NCBI RefSeq assembly: GCF_000297025.1
Contig: NZ_CAKD01000005.1
Coordinates: forward strand, 1 to 62,614
Length of the DNA: 62,614 nucleotides
Direction of reading: 5' to 3'
Origin: Lactobacillus pasteurii DSM 23907 = CRBIP 24.76
Lineage (GTDB): Bacteria > Bacillota > Bacilli > Lactobacillales > Lactobacillaceae
Part shown: piece by piece, positions 47,233 through 56,998 of the stretch
How the letters are laid out: each line of letters starts with the position of its first letter
Numbering within the stretch: the stretch's first letter is position 1
The notes under the pieces: model-generated
What the model was told of the DNA's origin: nothing
Database searches by the model: none
Seen by the model: only the letters and a program-made list of their open reading frames with translations
Made by a program: the position numbers and the translations under genes

Positions 47233-48936
47233 ATGACCAAGGTAGATTTATTAATAACAAATGCCAACGTGTTCAATGTTTTTCTGCGAAAATTTGAACA
47301 GGTTACTGTGTCAGTTAAGGATGGCAAGTTTTATTGGATTGATCGAGAATTACCAAATATTGAAGCCAAAACGGTGATCGATTTATCTGGAAAATATCTT
47401 ATTCCAGGATTGATTGATGCTCATATGCATATTGATAGTTCGATGACTACTCCAGAAATTATGGGTAAAACTATTGGCAAATATGGAACTACAACTATCG
47501 TAGCTGATGACCATGAAATTACAAATGTTGCTGGAATAGCTGGACTAAAGAACTTTATCAATCAACCATCGCCGATAGATATTTTCTTTGGTATACCTTC
47601 ATCAGTCCCTTCAACAAGTGAAGCACTGGAAACAACAGGTGGAAAAATTGGTGTTCATGAAGTTGAAGAGTTGCTAAAAGATCCTAGATTTATTTGTCTA
47701 GGTGAGGTAATGAACTTTAAAGAGATGACGGCAGAAGGGCCAACTTTGATCAAAGATATTATTAATACCTGCCAAAAAATTCGACCTACAATGCCACTAG
47801 AAGGACATGTTCCAGCCTATTGCGGAGAAGACTTAGCAAAAGTTATTTTTTCAGGTGTAACAACAGACCATACTCAGCAAACGGCTGCTTTAGTTGATGA
47901 AAAGATCCGTAATGGAATGTTTGTTGAGCTTCAGCTTAAATCCATGCATCAAGAAGTGCTAGATACCATTATCAATCATCAATATTTTGAGCATGTAGCC
48001 TTAGTTACGGATGACTCTATGCCAGATCTTTTACTTACTAGTCATTTGAATGCTTTAGTCGAAAAAGCTATTGCAATGGGGATGAAACCAGAGGACGCAA
48101 TTTATATTTCTACTTATACACCTGCTCGGCATATGGGATTATGGGATCGTGGAGCAATTGCGCCAGGAAGAGTGGCTGATTTTGTTGTTTTGGACAATCT
48201 TGAAAAGTTTGCAATTTCTAAAGTTTACAAAAATGGCCAACCATTTTTGACAGACTATCAAGAAGCAGATTATGAATTTTTACCAGAATTAAGACATTCA
48301 GTTATTGCGACTAAATTATCTGAAAAAGATTTAGAATTAACCACCAACTTAGTCCAAAATGGGGCAGTTTTAGCTAATGTCATGCAACTTAATGAAGTGG
48401 GCACATTTACCAACTACGTACAGAAAAAAGTTGAAGTTAAGGATCACAAAGTTCTATGGAAACAAGCAGGCCTGGCGTTAATTCTGGTTCAAGAGCGCTA
48501 TGGAAAGTCTGATGGACGGCAATACCAATTAGGATTGGTGGATCGTGCTATTAGTGGAGATGGCGCAGTGGGAGCTACTTGGGCGCATGATCATCATAAT
48601 TTGATGGTGATGGGTACCAACATTTCAGGCATGATTAAAATCCAGCATAAACTGATTAACCAGCAAGGCGGCTACATTGCTGCCAAAGGGGATACGATTG
48701 TTGCAAATGCTCCACTAGCAATTGGGGGAGTTGTTAGTGATCAACCAATTGAAGTATTAGGTAAACAAATTGGCGAAATTAGACAAACGATGAGAGATTT
48801 GGGATACAAAAATACTAATGAAATTATGTCCTTTTCAACTTTATCGCTATTAGTTTCGCCAAATCTAAAAATCTCAGATAAAGGTTTATTTGAGGTTAAG
48901 AGTCAAAAGAAGGTTGAACTATTTGTAGAAAAATAG
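47233..48936 (+). CDS. ade: Adenine deaminase
   Basis: This 567-residue amidohydrolase deaminates adenine to hypoxanthine and ammonia. It has metal-site HMHIDSS (H64, H66), LGEVMNFKEM (bridging Glu), EGHVPAYCG, DHTQQT and LVTDDSMPDLL, and the C-terminal Ade domain with WAHDHHNLMVMG. The length is typical. The start at 47233 follows GGTGA. Operon position behind an ABC transporter suggests purine-base salvage. Confidence 0.94.
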   Translation: MTKVDLLITNANVFNVFLRKFEQVTVSVKDGKFYWIDRELPNIEAKTVIDLSGKYLIPGLIDAHMHIDSSMTTPEIMGKTIGKYGTTTIVADDHEITNVAGIAGLKNFINQPSPIDIFFGIPSSVPSTSEALETTGGKIGVHEVEELLKDPRFICLGEVMNFKEMTAEGPTLIKDIINTCQKIRPTMPLEGHVPAYCGEDLAKVIFSGVTTDHTQQTAALVDEKIRNGMFVELQLKSMHQEVLDTIINHQYFEHVALVTDDSMPDLLLTSHLNALVEKAIAMGMKPEDAIYISTYTPARHMGLWDRGAIAPGRVADFVVLDNLEKFAISKVYKNGQPFLTDYQEADYEFLPELRHSVIATKLSEKDLELTTNLVQNGAVLANVMQLNEVGTFTNYVQKKVEVKDHKVLWKQAGLALILVQERYGKSDGRQYQLGLVDRAISGDGAVGATWAHDHHNLMVMGTNISGMIKIQHKLINQQGGYIAAKGDTIVANAPLAIGGVVSDQPIEVLGKQIGEIRQTMRDLGYKNTNEIMSFSTLSLLVSPNLKISDKGLFEVKSQKKVELFVEK

Positions 48937-48951
48937 AAAATCTAGCGTAGA

Positions 48952-48996
48952 AAATAGATAGACATTGATTCAGGTTTTTAATCAATGCCTATTTAT
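48952..48996 (+). terminator. ade terminator
   Basis: CATTGATT / AATCAATG inner stem with AAATAG / CTATTT outer pairs and a T-rich tail. Confidence 0.7.
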
Positions 48997-49105
48997 TTTG
49001 GGCAAAAGGTATACTTTTTTCGATACAAATATTTGCTATTGAAAAGGCTTTCTTTATAATAAAAGCATAGATTTCATGATTAAATATGACAAAGGAACAT
49101 TAAGG

Positions 49106-49978
49106 ATGAGAAATTTAGCAGTTATTGACATCGGTGGCACCAGTATTAAGTTTGGTGCATGGGTTGATGAGAAGTTGGTTACTATGGATAGTGAACCAAC
49201 ACCTGATAATCTTGATGATTTTTATGATGTATTAAAGATTAAAGTTGAAAAAATCAAGAATATATATGGTGATATTAGTGGCGTTGCCATTAGCTCTCCT
49301 GGTGCAGTTAATAAGTCAGCAGGGCGCATAGATGGTGCAAGTGCTATTCCATATATTCATGGATTTCCTATTTTTGATAAATTAGAAGCATTATTTGGTT
49401 TGCCTGTAAGTGTTGAAAATGATGCTAACTGCGCCGCACTAGCTGAAGTTGCTTACGGAGCTGGAAAAGATAACCAGAATATTCTTTTCTTAGTTTTAGG
49501 AACAGGAGTCGGCGGAGCTATTATCATCAATCGAAAGATTTTTCATGGTAGTCATCTCTACGGTGGTGAATTTGGTTTTATGCAGGTAAATGACCACGAA
49601 ACCTTGAGTGAAGCATGTTCACCAGTCAATTTGGCGCGGAAGTATAATGAAATTACGGATGAGGATTTAACTGGCAAGGAAGTATTTGATCTTGCAGATC
49701 AAGGCAATCAGCTTGCACATGATTTGCGTGAAAAAATGTTAGAATCTCTTGCAGTTGCAATTTATAATCTACAATATTCTTATGATCCTGAAAAATTTAT
49801 TTTGGGTGGCGGAGTATCCAATAATCCACGATTGCTACCACTTTTGCGTGAAAAAATACAACAAGTTACAGCTCGAGTATCCATTGCAGACATTGAACCT
49901 AAGGTTGAATTATGTAAATTTAGAAGCGATGCCAATCTTTATGGCGCAGTAGTTGATTTTTTGCAAGAACATGAATAA
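49106..49978 (+). CDS. ROK-family sugar kinase
   Basis: This 290-residue protein has phosphate-1 motif AVIDIGGTSIKFG, catalytic Asp in VENDANCAALAEVAYGAG, and GTGVGGAIIINRKIFHGSHLYGGEFG. The usual zinc-binding CxCGxxGC of many ROK proteins is replaced by EACSPVNLARK, as in some beta-glucoside and N-acetylmannosamine kinases. ATG 49106 fits an AAAGGA site. A TTATAAT-like -10 lies about 45 nt upstream. The substrate is not identifiable; the following PTS remnant hints at a former beta-glucoside role. Confidence 0.85.
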   Translation: MRNLAVIDIGGTSIKFGAWVDEKLVTMDSEPTPDNLDDFYDVLKIKVEKIKNIYGDISGVAISSPGAVNKSAGRIDGASAIPYIHGFPIFDKLEALFGLPVSVENDANCAALAEVAYGAGKDNQNILFLVLGTGVGGAIIINRKIFHGSHLYGGEFGFMQVNDHETLSEACSPVNLARKYNEITDEDLTGKEVFDLADQGNQLAHDLREKMLESLAVAIYNLQYSYDPEKFILGGGVSNNPRLLPLLREKIQQVTARVSIADIEPKVELCKFRSDANLYGAVVDFLQEHE

Positions 49979-49991
49979 GTATACTGTTATA

Positions 49992-50201
49992 GTGAATGAA
50001 CCAATGATGTATGATATGCCAATCGTATTTAACTCAGTTTATGCAATTCCATTTGTTTTAACGCCAATGGTAGCTACTACTTTAGCTTATATCGCAACTT
50101 CTTTGCACTGAGTAAATTCAACTTACATCATCATTCCATGGGGCACTCCTCCAGTAATTTCTGGTTACTTAGCAACTGGTGGCGATATTGAAAAAAGATA
50201 A
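49992..50201 (+). pseudogene. Remnant of a lactose/cellobiose-type PTS EIIC
   Basis: One frame reads NEPMMYDMPIVFNSVYAIPFVLTPMVATTLAYIATSLH, a TGA, then VNSTYIIIPWGTPPVISGYLATGG to TAA. NEPxMxxxPIVxNxxxAIPF and IPWxTPPxISGYLATGG are the C-terminal signatures of CelB/ChbC-type EIIC. Only about 70 codons survive and they contain a stop, so it is inactive. Nothing remains of the N-terminal two thirds nearby. Confidence 0.85.
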
Positions 50202-50228
50202 GTAAAACTAGATCTCCCCTCTAGCTAA

Positions 50229-50266
50229 AATACCCAGGCAATCGATTTGATTACCTGGGTATTTGC
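50229..50266. terminator. Bidirectional terminator
   Basis: AATACCCAGGCAATC pairs with GATTACCTGGGTATT (one G-U) around a 5-nt loop. It serves the plus-strand remnant and the minus-strand hydrolase gene. Confidence 0.8.
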
Positions 50267-50283
50267 TTATAAAAGTTTTATAT

Positions 50284-51024
50284 CTACTTAGTCAAAAAGT
50301 TGACAACTCTATCATAAACTTCGGCTCTATTTTGATGCAGTCCATGGTCGCTTTCAGGAACAAGGTGATATTCACAGTTATCCAAAACAGCTTCAAAGTG
50401 GCGGCTTGCATATGGATTTACAATCTTGTCATTTTCACTATGCAAGGCTAGAACTGGACCATGAAATACCTTAGCTGTTTCGTAAACGTTGATAAATTTC
50501 GCCGTTCTGAAGTACCAGCCATTCAACTGAAAATCTTTGAAATCAAGCTTTTCAGGGACGTTATTTGGATCATAGTCAACGCCCATGCAAGTGCCGATCT
50601 TTGCATCATCGACTAAGGCAGCTGCTGGAGACATAATAACCAACTTATCAACCAGATCATTGTAGTAGCCTGCCATCATTGAAGAAACAACGCCGCCTTG
50701 AGAGTGACCGATTAAATAAAGATGATCTCTTCCTTCAAGCTGAAGGGCATAGTTCATAATTGCTTGATAGTCTTCTAGCTCATTGAAAATTGACATATTG
50801 TCAAGCATTCCATCGCTAAGGCCATGTCCATTAAAGTCGAATCTAATTGTAGCTAAGCCTTTTTTCTGCAATAGAACTGGAAGTAGGTCATTTACTTTTG
50901 GATCCATCATACCGATAAAGCCGTAAGCTAGGATTACGACATCATATTTTTCAGTATTTGGAATTGACACTTTAGCTGCTAACTTCAAGCCATCTCGCAT
51001 AATTATAATATCTTTTTCTGACAT
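50284..51024 (-). CDS. Alpha/beta hydrolase, cinnamoyl/feruloyl-esterase-like
   Basis: This 246-residue cytoplasmic serine hydrolase has nucleophile Ser108 in GHSQGG, Asp about 199 in SENDKIV and His about 227 in ESDHGLH; FDFNGHGLSDG follows strand 4. The sequence layout resembles the characterised cinnamoyl esterases of L. johnsonii, including an inserted lid region (about 136-175). It would release hydroxycinnamic acids from plant esters, but other short-chain esters are possible. It lies downstream of the broken MFS gene on the same strand. Confidence 0.85.
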   Translation of the reverse strand: MSEKDIIIMRDGLKLAAKVSIPNTEKYDVVILAYGFIGMMDPKVNDLLPVLLQKKGLATIRFDFNGHGLSDGMLDNMSIFNELEDYQAIMNYALQLEGRDHLYLIGHSQGGVVSSMMAGYYNDLVDKLVIMSPAAALVDDAKIGTCMGVDYDPNNVPEKLDFKDFQLNGWYFRTAKFINVYETAKVFHGPVLALHSENDKIVNPYASRHFEAVLDNCEYHLVPESDHGLHQNRAEVYDRVVNFLTK

Positions 51025-51044
51025 TTTACCTACCTCGTATATTA

Positions 51045-52227
51045 CTAATGATTTTTACTATCGCGTTTAACTAATAGTGCTAATGCAGTACTTAAAACCA
51101 TATTGGCAACATTCAATAAAAGGATGTATTTAGGAGCTGCATTGCCTGCGATTGCCGTAATCCAAGCTGCCATTGAAATAATGCCAAATTGAGCAAAAGC
51201 TGAAAATAGTCCCGCCCATGATTGAGTCGTAGCTTTCATGGTTGGGTATAGATTTCCCAATACAGCTGAAGTTAATTGGTAAAGACCATTAGCTGCAAAG
51301 AAACCGACGCATAGACTAGTTACATATAAAATCCATGGAGCATTGATAGCATATGCCAATAATAGGCTAGCTGCACTAATTAGTGGGTAGTAGATTAAAA
51401 TATCTAATTCTTTAATGCCTTTTTTCAAAATAAATGAATTGAACAAAACAGCAATTGAGGCACCAATTGCGTAAACAGATTGCAAGGTACTTGGCTGAGC
51501 AATCCCGTATGATTTTGCAAGCTCTTGGTAAGTATTGATCCAAAGCAAAAAAGCTGCAGTGGTGGTAAAGCCCATAAAAACTAGGCAAATTGTACCAAGA
51601 CTAAACGATTTTTGGACAGAATTGTTGCTATTTTTTTCATTGTTCGCAGTTTTTTGAACCTGTTTAGGGTAAGGCAGAAATGCTAAAAGTGTAGCAAGTA
51701 CTAAGTAGACAATACCAGTTGACATAAAGACTACCCTAAATGGTACACCAACAAAACCACCGAGCAGAATTGCTACTGGCAAGAAGAACTGTCCTAAGTT
51801 AATTGCAAATTTTGACATTAAAGCGGCTGCTGATGAAGATTGAGGAAAAATTTCCATCAAGGTTGGAAAATTAGATGCATTCAAAAATGAATTGGAGATA
51901 CCGCCAATTATAGCAATGATATAGGCAACAGTTTGATTTGGTGCAAATAAAAGCCTAATGTAGTAGATTGTCTATCCTAAGTGGCCGATCACTGCCGATG
52001 CACGCCGACCAAACTTATCTGAAATTGGCCCAGTAATCAAAGTTGATAAAATACCACCGATACCAACAGCCCCACCAACTGCTAAAACGCCAGCGATATT
52101 TGTATGCCAAATTTGTGCAAATTCTGATTTAAATTGTGCAAGTAGGGACATCCCCCAAACCCATCACAAAATATGAAAAGTAGACTGAACCAGCAGTCCC
52201 AAGATATTTATTTTTCTTATTGCTCAT
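51045..52227 (-). pseudogene. MFS transporter with one frameshift and one nonsense codon
   Basis: From ATG at 52227 the frame reads MSNKKNKYLGTAGSVYFSYFVMGLG and then shifts: the G5 run should be G4 to continue MSLLAQFKSEFAQIWHTNIAGVLAVGG...GPISDKFGRRASAVIGHLG (the classic MFS loop 2-3 motif). A TAG at about 51973-51975 follows, then TIYYIRLLFAPN. The remaining frame is open from ATG 51884 to 51045. An intact protein would have about 393 residues and 12 helices. It probably once transported a substrate related to the adjoining esterase. Confidence 0.85.
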
Positions 52228-52288
52228 CTGCAACACCTTTTCTCATCAATACAAAATTAATTCCTTCACAATCTATGGTATAAATAAC

Positions 52289-52302
52289 CGAAAGCGTTTT
52301 CT
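52289..52302. promoter_or_regulatory. cre box upstream of the MFS-esterase unit
   Basis: CGAAAGCGTTTTCT matches the CcpA consensus TGWAARCGYTWNCW at 13 of 14 positions, about 60 nt before the (broken) MFS start. Confidence 0.6.
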
Positions 52303-52424
52303 AATAGAATATACATGGGAAATGATAGAAATATTTTATTGATTATATTTTCTATATATGGCAAAGTTATTTGAATAAAACCGCACAGCTAAATTATTAG
52401 CTAAAAAATAATTACAAAAACATG

Positions 52425-52752
52425 TTGACAAACACCGATAACCGATTAAAATAATTATTAACAATTTAATTAACCGAAGACAAAGATAAAGAAGAGTAAC
52501 CTAATCCAAGTTTTCAGCGAGTCTCGTTAGGTGCAAGGAGATAAATAAAGTTTAGGCGAAAATCACTTTTGAGTTCAACTTCTTAATTTATAGTAAGAAG
52601 GAGTGGGAGCACCCATTACAGTGCCGACGTATCGCCAGGATTACTGGCTGCACGTGTAGAGATATTGCTAGCAATAGTGATATGAAGACAGGGTGGTACC
52701 ACGCTCAAGCGTCCCTCAATCAGACTTTATTCTGGTTGAGGGATTTTTTGTT
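52425..52752 (+). ncRNA. T-box leader of brnQ, probably isoleucine-specific, with its promoter
   Basis: Promoter TTGACA (52425-52430) and TAAAAT (52447-52452), spacer 16. The leader contains GAAGAGTAA of stem I, the T-box core GGGTGGTACCACGC (52691-52704), and a terminator CCCTCAA...TTGAGGG (52713-52742) followed by T6; the T-box sequence can pair to form the antiterminator. A candidate specifier ATC (52562-52564, in GCGAAAATCAC) would read tRNA-Ile; the exact specifier needs structure modelling. It makes brnQ expression respond to uncharged tRNA. Confidence 0.88.
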
Positions 52753-52781
52753 TTCAAGAAAGTGAAAAAGGAGTTGTATTT

Positions 52782-54155
52782 ATGAAAGATTCAACATCAG
52801 AGAAATTAACGTGGAAGGGATATTTAGTTGTTGCATCCCTACTATTTGGTCTATTTTTTGGTGCCGGGAACTTAATTTTTCCACTTCACCTTGGACAACT
52901 AGCTGGGAAGAATTGGCTCTTAGCTGCAGCCGGCTTTTTGGTTACCGGAGTTTTGTTGCCACTTTTATCGGTATTGGCTGTTTCAATCACTCGCTCTGAA
53001 GGAGTTTATGATATTGGTAAGCCTTTAGGTAAAGTTTTTGCAGTTGTTTTTATGGTTTTGATTCATGCGACCATTGGACCGTTGTTTGGTACTCCAAGAA
53101 CAGCAACTGTTTCTTTCACCGTTGGTATTGCACCATTTGTACCACAAAATGCTGAAAAAGTATCTTTGCTCATCTTTTCAGTATTATTCTTTGCAGCAGC
53201 TTTTGCGTTTTCCTACCATCAAAACAATATCTTGTCTAATATCGGTAAGGTTTTAAATCCACTATTTTTAGGCTTGTTATTTTTGGTATTTGTTGTTGCT
53301 TTTCTTAATCCTCTAGGCAATCCTCAAGTGGCTACAGTAACTCAGGCATATCAACATTCTGCCTTAGTTAATGGCTTTTTGGAAGGTTATAATACAATGG
53401 ACGCTTTAGCCGGCCTTGCATTTGGTGTTACGGTTGTTACAGCAATTAGGGGAATGGGCTTTAAGAGTTCAAAAACAATCTCCAAGGTAGTTGCTCAATC
53501 AGGTTTTGTTGGAGTATCGGCAATCGGTTTTATCTATTTGCTATTAATCTTAATGGGAGCCATGTCGCTAGGTCGCTTTTCAGTATCTGACAATGGCGGC
53601 GTTGCGTTTAACCAAATTGTTAATGTTTATGGCGGGGTATTTGGGCAAGCACTACTAGCATTGCTATTGACAGTTACTTGCTTGACTACAGCAGTTGGTC
53701 TAGTAGCAGCTTTTGCTCAAGACTTCCATAAACATTTTCCAAAGGTAAGCTATCATACTTGGCTTTTCCTAAGTTGTTTTTCTTCATTTCTTGCTGCTAA
53801 CTTTGGCCTAGATCAAATCATCGCTTGGTCAACGCCAATGTTGATGTTCTTATACCCATTGTCAATGGTATTAATTTTGTTATCAGTATGTTCGCCACTA
53901 TTTAATAAGGATAGCGTAGTTTACTTCTTTGTAATTCTATTTACAGTCGTACCAGCTTTGGGAGATATGGTTGTAGCCTTTCCAAGTGTTGTTAGTCAGA
54001 GCAGTTTCGGTCTTGCTGTAGCAAGTCTTCGAGCTCATTTGCCACTTGCTCAAATGGGCATGTCATGGCTAGTACCAGCACTTATCGGTTTAGCAATTGG
54101 CCTAGCTGTACACTATGCAAAGGGAAGAAGTATGGCTGTAAATGTAGAATCTTAA
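52782..54155 (+). CDS. brnQ: Branched-chain amino acid:cation symporter
   Basis: This 457-residue protein has about twelve helices with the LIVCS-family N-terminus LVVASLLFGLFFGAGNLIFPLHLGQLAG. It imports isoleucine, leucine and valine. Control by the upstream T-box agrees. AAAAAGGAG precedes the start. Confidence 0.95.
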   Translation: MKDSTSEKLTWKGYLVVASLLFGLFFGAGNLIFPLHLGQLAGKNWLLAAAGFLVTGVLLPLLSVLAVSITRSEGVYDIGKPLGKVFAVVFMVLIHATIGPLFGTPRTATVSFTVGIAPFVPQNAEKVSLLIFSVLFFAAAFAFSYHQNNILSNIGKVLNPLFLGLLFLVFVVAFLNPLGNPQVATVTQAYQHSALVNGFLEGYNTMDALAGLAFGVTVVTAIRGMGFKSSKTISKVVAQSGFVGVSAIGFIYLLLILMGAMSLGRFSVSDNGGVAFNQIVNVYGGVFGQALLALLLTVTCLTTAVGLVAAFAQDFHKHFPKVSYHTWLFLSCFSSFLAANFGLDQIIAWSTPMLMFLYPLSMVLILLSVCSPLFNKDSVVYFFVILFTVVPALGDMVVAFPSVVSQSSFGLAVASLRAHLPLAQMGMSWLVPALIGLAIGLAVHYAKGRSMAVNVES

Positions 54156-54171
54156 AAATTTTCAGCTAATC

Positions 54172-54207
54172 AAATAGAAGCCATTTATCTTTATGGCTTC
54201 TATTTTT
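54172..54207 (+). terminator. brnQ terminator
   Basis: AAATAGAAGCCAT pairs with ATGGCTTCTATTT, followed by T2 within a T-rich stretch. Confidence 0.8.
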
Positions 54208-54310
54208 GTATAAGTATGTCTGAAAACGATCAATCAAAATGAGATCAAATTTTCTATCTTTAAAAATTCCTAGATAAAAACTATAATTTTAGTAATCCAA
54301 AAGAAAGGTT

Positions 54311-54326
54311 TTACCATGTTACCATG
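54311..54326 (+). repeat. 8-bp tandem duplication over the start codon of the MFS gene
   Basis: TTACCATG occurs twice in tandem (54311-54318 and 54319-54326). Each copy carries an ATG. The first ATG (54316) is well spaced from AAAGG but leads to a 16-codon dead-end frame; the second (54324) opens the transporter but lies about 15 nt from the ribosome binding site. Confidence 0.75.
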
Positions 54327-55493
54327 TCAAAGTACACTTTACGCTCGATTCTATTTGTCTTTGTAGCTTTTATGCTGGGATGCAATGAATACATGATTGT
54401 TGGTGTTTTGCCCGATATTGCCAAAGAATTTCATGCTTCGCTATCAAGTTTGGGTTATATCGTAACTTTATTTGCACTTGTTTATGCAATCTCAACGCCG
54501 ATTATCACAAGTCTAGCGCATCATTTTAAGCGCCATCAATTATTATTTGTTCTAATTATGATTTTTTTGCTGGGAAATACTTGGACTGCGATGTCTAGCA
54601 ATTATTATTCTTTGCTCTTTTCGCGAATTGTTACAGCTTGCACTGCCGGGACAATTATCTCTATTGTGCTCATTTTCGGTAATTTTATCGCTCCAATTAA
54701 TAAAAGGGCTTCGCTTTTATCTTGGATTTTTGCTGGATTTAGTATTGCCTCAGTCGTTGGGGTACCACTTGGGACAATGATCAGTACTTATTTTTCTTGG
54801 CATATGAGTTTTTGGCTGATTTCTATCTTGACTGTAATTTGTCTGCTACTATTGATTGGGTTAGTGCCAAGAAATACCGATCTTAAGCGCAAAAACACCA
54901 CTGAAAAAAGCAATCAATTCGCCTTGATTGCCGATCGCCGGATTCTTTATTCAGTTATTTTCGTCGTTATGGTTTGTGCAGCTCAATATACATATTACAC
55001 TTACATTCGGCCATTGATCACTAATGAAATGCATTTTAGTTATTCTTGGCTAAATTGGCTACTCTTGGGGCTCGGTTTAGCCTCAATTATTGGGAATAAA
55101 GTCGGAGGGGTAATTGCAGACAAGGGTGGCATGAAGCTTTTGCCTTACATTTACTCTGGAATGACTTTGACTTTGATTTTGCTAAGTGTGTTCATTCATT
55201 TCAGCTGGTTAGCTTATGTGCTTGCATTTTTGCTGTCGAGTTTTATTTCAGCTTATGGTGCATCTACGCAAGTATTTTTCCTTGATGTGGCAAGCCAAGA
55301 CTATCCACAGTCGCTTGATTTGGCTTCATCGCTGAACTCAATTTTTGCCAATGTAGGAATTTCGCTTGGATCCTTCACAGCAGCGCAAGTTGCGGGAGTT
55401 ACCTCGATTACTACCACGGGATATGCAGGTGCAGTTTACAGCTTGATTGGTGTAATCTGTCTAGTCGTGGTAAATAAGACTTTGAAGAAATAA
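54324..55493 (+). CDS. MFS transporter, DHA1 (AraJ/PbuE-like) family
   Basis: This 389-residue protein has twelve predicted helices. The N-terminal FVAFMLGCNEYMIVGVLPDIAKEF is typical of the DHA1 drug/sugar/purine efflux group, and GTMISTYFSWHMSFWLISI marks the helix 5 region. The substrate is unknown. Translation may be weakened by the duplicated start region. The frame is intact. Confidence 0.85.
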   Translation: MSKYTLRSILFVFVAFMLGCNEYMIVGVLPDIAKEFHASLSSLGYIVTLFALVYAISTPIITSLAHHFKRHQLLFVLIMIFLLGNTWTAMSSNYYSLLFSRIVTACTAGTIISIVLIFGNFIAPINKRASLLSWIFAGFSIASVVGVPLGTMISTYFSWHMSFWLISILTVICLLLLIGLVPRNTDLKRKNTTEKSNQFALIADRRILYSVIFVVMVCAAQYTYYTYIRPLITNEMHFSYSWLNWLLLGLGLASIIGNKVGGVIADKGGMKLLPYIYSGMTLTLILLSVFIHFSWLAYVLAFLLSSFISAYGASTQVFFLDVASQDYPQSLDLASSLNSIFANVGISLGSFTAAQVAGVTSITTTGYAGAVYSLIGVICLVVVNKTLKK

Positions 55494-55503
55494 TTTCTAT
55501 ACA

Positions 55504-55544
55504 AAAAAGCAATAGATCACGACAATTAGTGATTCATTGCTTTT
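55504..55544. terminator. Bidirectional terminator
   Basis: AAAAGCAATAGATCAC pairs with GTGATTCATTGCTTTT (one mismatch) between the convergent MFS and permease genes. Confidence 0.8.
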
Positions 55545-55555
55545 AGTTTGGAGTA

Positions 55556-56998
55556 TTATTTTTGACGTTTTACTTCAAGCTTGCGAAGAAGGGGCAAAAT
55601 AAATCCTGTTCCGAATAGGAATAAAACAACAATAATGTTCATCCATAATTGATGGAACCAGGTAGCAGTTCCGAATTTTCCATTTTGTGGCAAAAAGGCC
55701 ATCGTGGCACAAATGAAGGTTAGAAGGAAGCACCACCAACCAACTGCCAAGGCACCTTTACGGTTCTTGATGAAGACAAATTCATTTTTGCTGAATTGCT
55801 TCTTGTTATATCTCATGATTAGGAAGCATAGGAAGACAACGGAGGTCTTGTAAGGCGAAACGATGGTGTTGATGTTCAATAACCAGTTAACGAAGTCATT
55901 GATTTGAGGTAAGGTACCACCTAAGATAACTAGGAATAGGGTCGTACCTGCTGTAAAAATGTAACTGTTAATTGGGCGACCATTCTTGTTCTTCTTCAAT
56001 AACCAACTTGGCATGTAGTTAATTGCAGTATCAGAAGCAAGGAAACGACTAGCTGCATCGATTAAAGCTGCGATTTGTGCTAGCAAACTGACCAAACATA
56101 CTAGTGAGTAAGCTAACATTAAGCTGTTACCCATGCCGGCTTCTTGACTCAATAATTGGAAGGCGTAGTAGTCACCGTTCATCTTGAAGTCGTTAGGGAT
56201 GTGTTTTGCATCAAACAATACTGCTAAACCTAATGTTTCTAAAATTACCATTAAAGCAGTAACAAAGAATAATAACCACATAGTTCTTGGGAATTCTTTG
56301 CGGGGATGCTTTAAGCGAGAGATGTATGGCGCAACTAGTTCGGCACCAGACATGGCAAAGATCAACATGCTGGCACTTGAGAAGTAGTGTAAGTCAAGGT
56401 GTGGCTTAATGTTATCCCAAGTAAGCTTAGTTGCAATATGTCCGCCGTGAGTCAATGACCAAACGATCATGCCAAAGAATACAATCGTCATCACAACCAT
56501 TGCAATTCCACTCCATAAAGAAGTAGCGTCTAGCGCATCTTTAACCGTATTGTCAAAGATCAAAAATAGCAAGATGATCAAGAAAGTAATCAAACTAAAG
56601 ACCATTGGTGACATACGGTCTCCCAGGGATCGGTCTCCTAGGATAACCCATGAAATTGAAACTACAACTGAACTAGCACAGTCAATCAAATAAGGAATGG
56701 TCTGAGCCCAATACATCCAAGCAGTTGCATAACCCAAAAAATCGCTCCCAGTTCCGCGTCTGATCCAGGATGCCATACCACCTTCTTCTTCTCCGGCATA
56801 TACAGAACCAAGTTCTGTGGCAATCATAGTGTATGGCAATTGGTAAAACAGCAACATGATGATCCATAATACCAAAACAAATAGTCCATATTCTTGGTAA
56901 GGATAGAATGGATCTTCAAAACTAATAACGGTGATGTAGACGAACATCGAGAGGGTTATCCAACCCATATAATTATTTTTACTTTTTTCCTCAGTCAT
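55556..56998 (-). CDS. APC-family amino acid permease (antiporter type)
   Basis: This 480-residue protein has about twelve to thirteen helices; EEGGMASWIRRGTGSDFLGYATAWMYWAQTIPY and SASMLIFAMSGAELVAPYISRLKHPRKEFPR are features of the glutamate:GABA-type antiporter group. The start at 56998 follows GAGGAG; the longer frame from 57016 is less likely. It is divergent from the ornithine decarboxylase gene (205 nt apart), so ornithine/putrescine exchange is the likely job, giving acid resistance. The substrate is inferred from the neighbour only. Confidence 0.82.
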   Translation of the reverse strand: MTEEKSKNNYMGWITLSMFVYITVISFEDPFYPYQEYGLFVLVLWIIMLLFYQLPYTMIATELGSVYAGEEEGGMASWIRRGTGSDFLGYATAWMYWAQTIPYLIDCASSVVVSISWVILGDRSLGDRMSPMVFSLITFLIILLFLIFDNTVKDALDATSLWSGIAMVVMTIVFFGMIVWSLTHGGHIATKLTWDNIKPHLDLHYFSSASMLIFAMSGAELVAPYISRLKHPRKEFPRTMWLLFFVTALMVILETLGLAVLFDAKHIPNDFKMNGDYYAFQLLSQEAGMGNSLMLAYSLVCLVSLLAQIAALIDAASRFLASDTAINYMPSWLLKKNKNGRPINSYIFTAGTTLFLVILGGTLPQINDFVNWLLNINTIVSPYKTSVVFLCFLIMRYNKKQFSKNEFVFIKNRKGALAVGWWCFLLTFICATMAFLPQNGKFGTATWFHQLWMNIIVVLFLFGTGFILPLLRKLEVKRQK

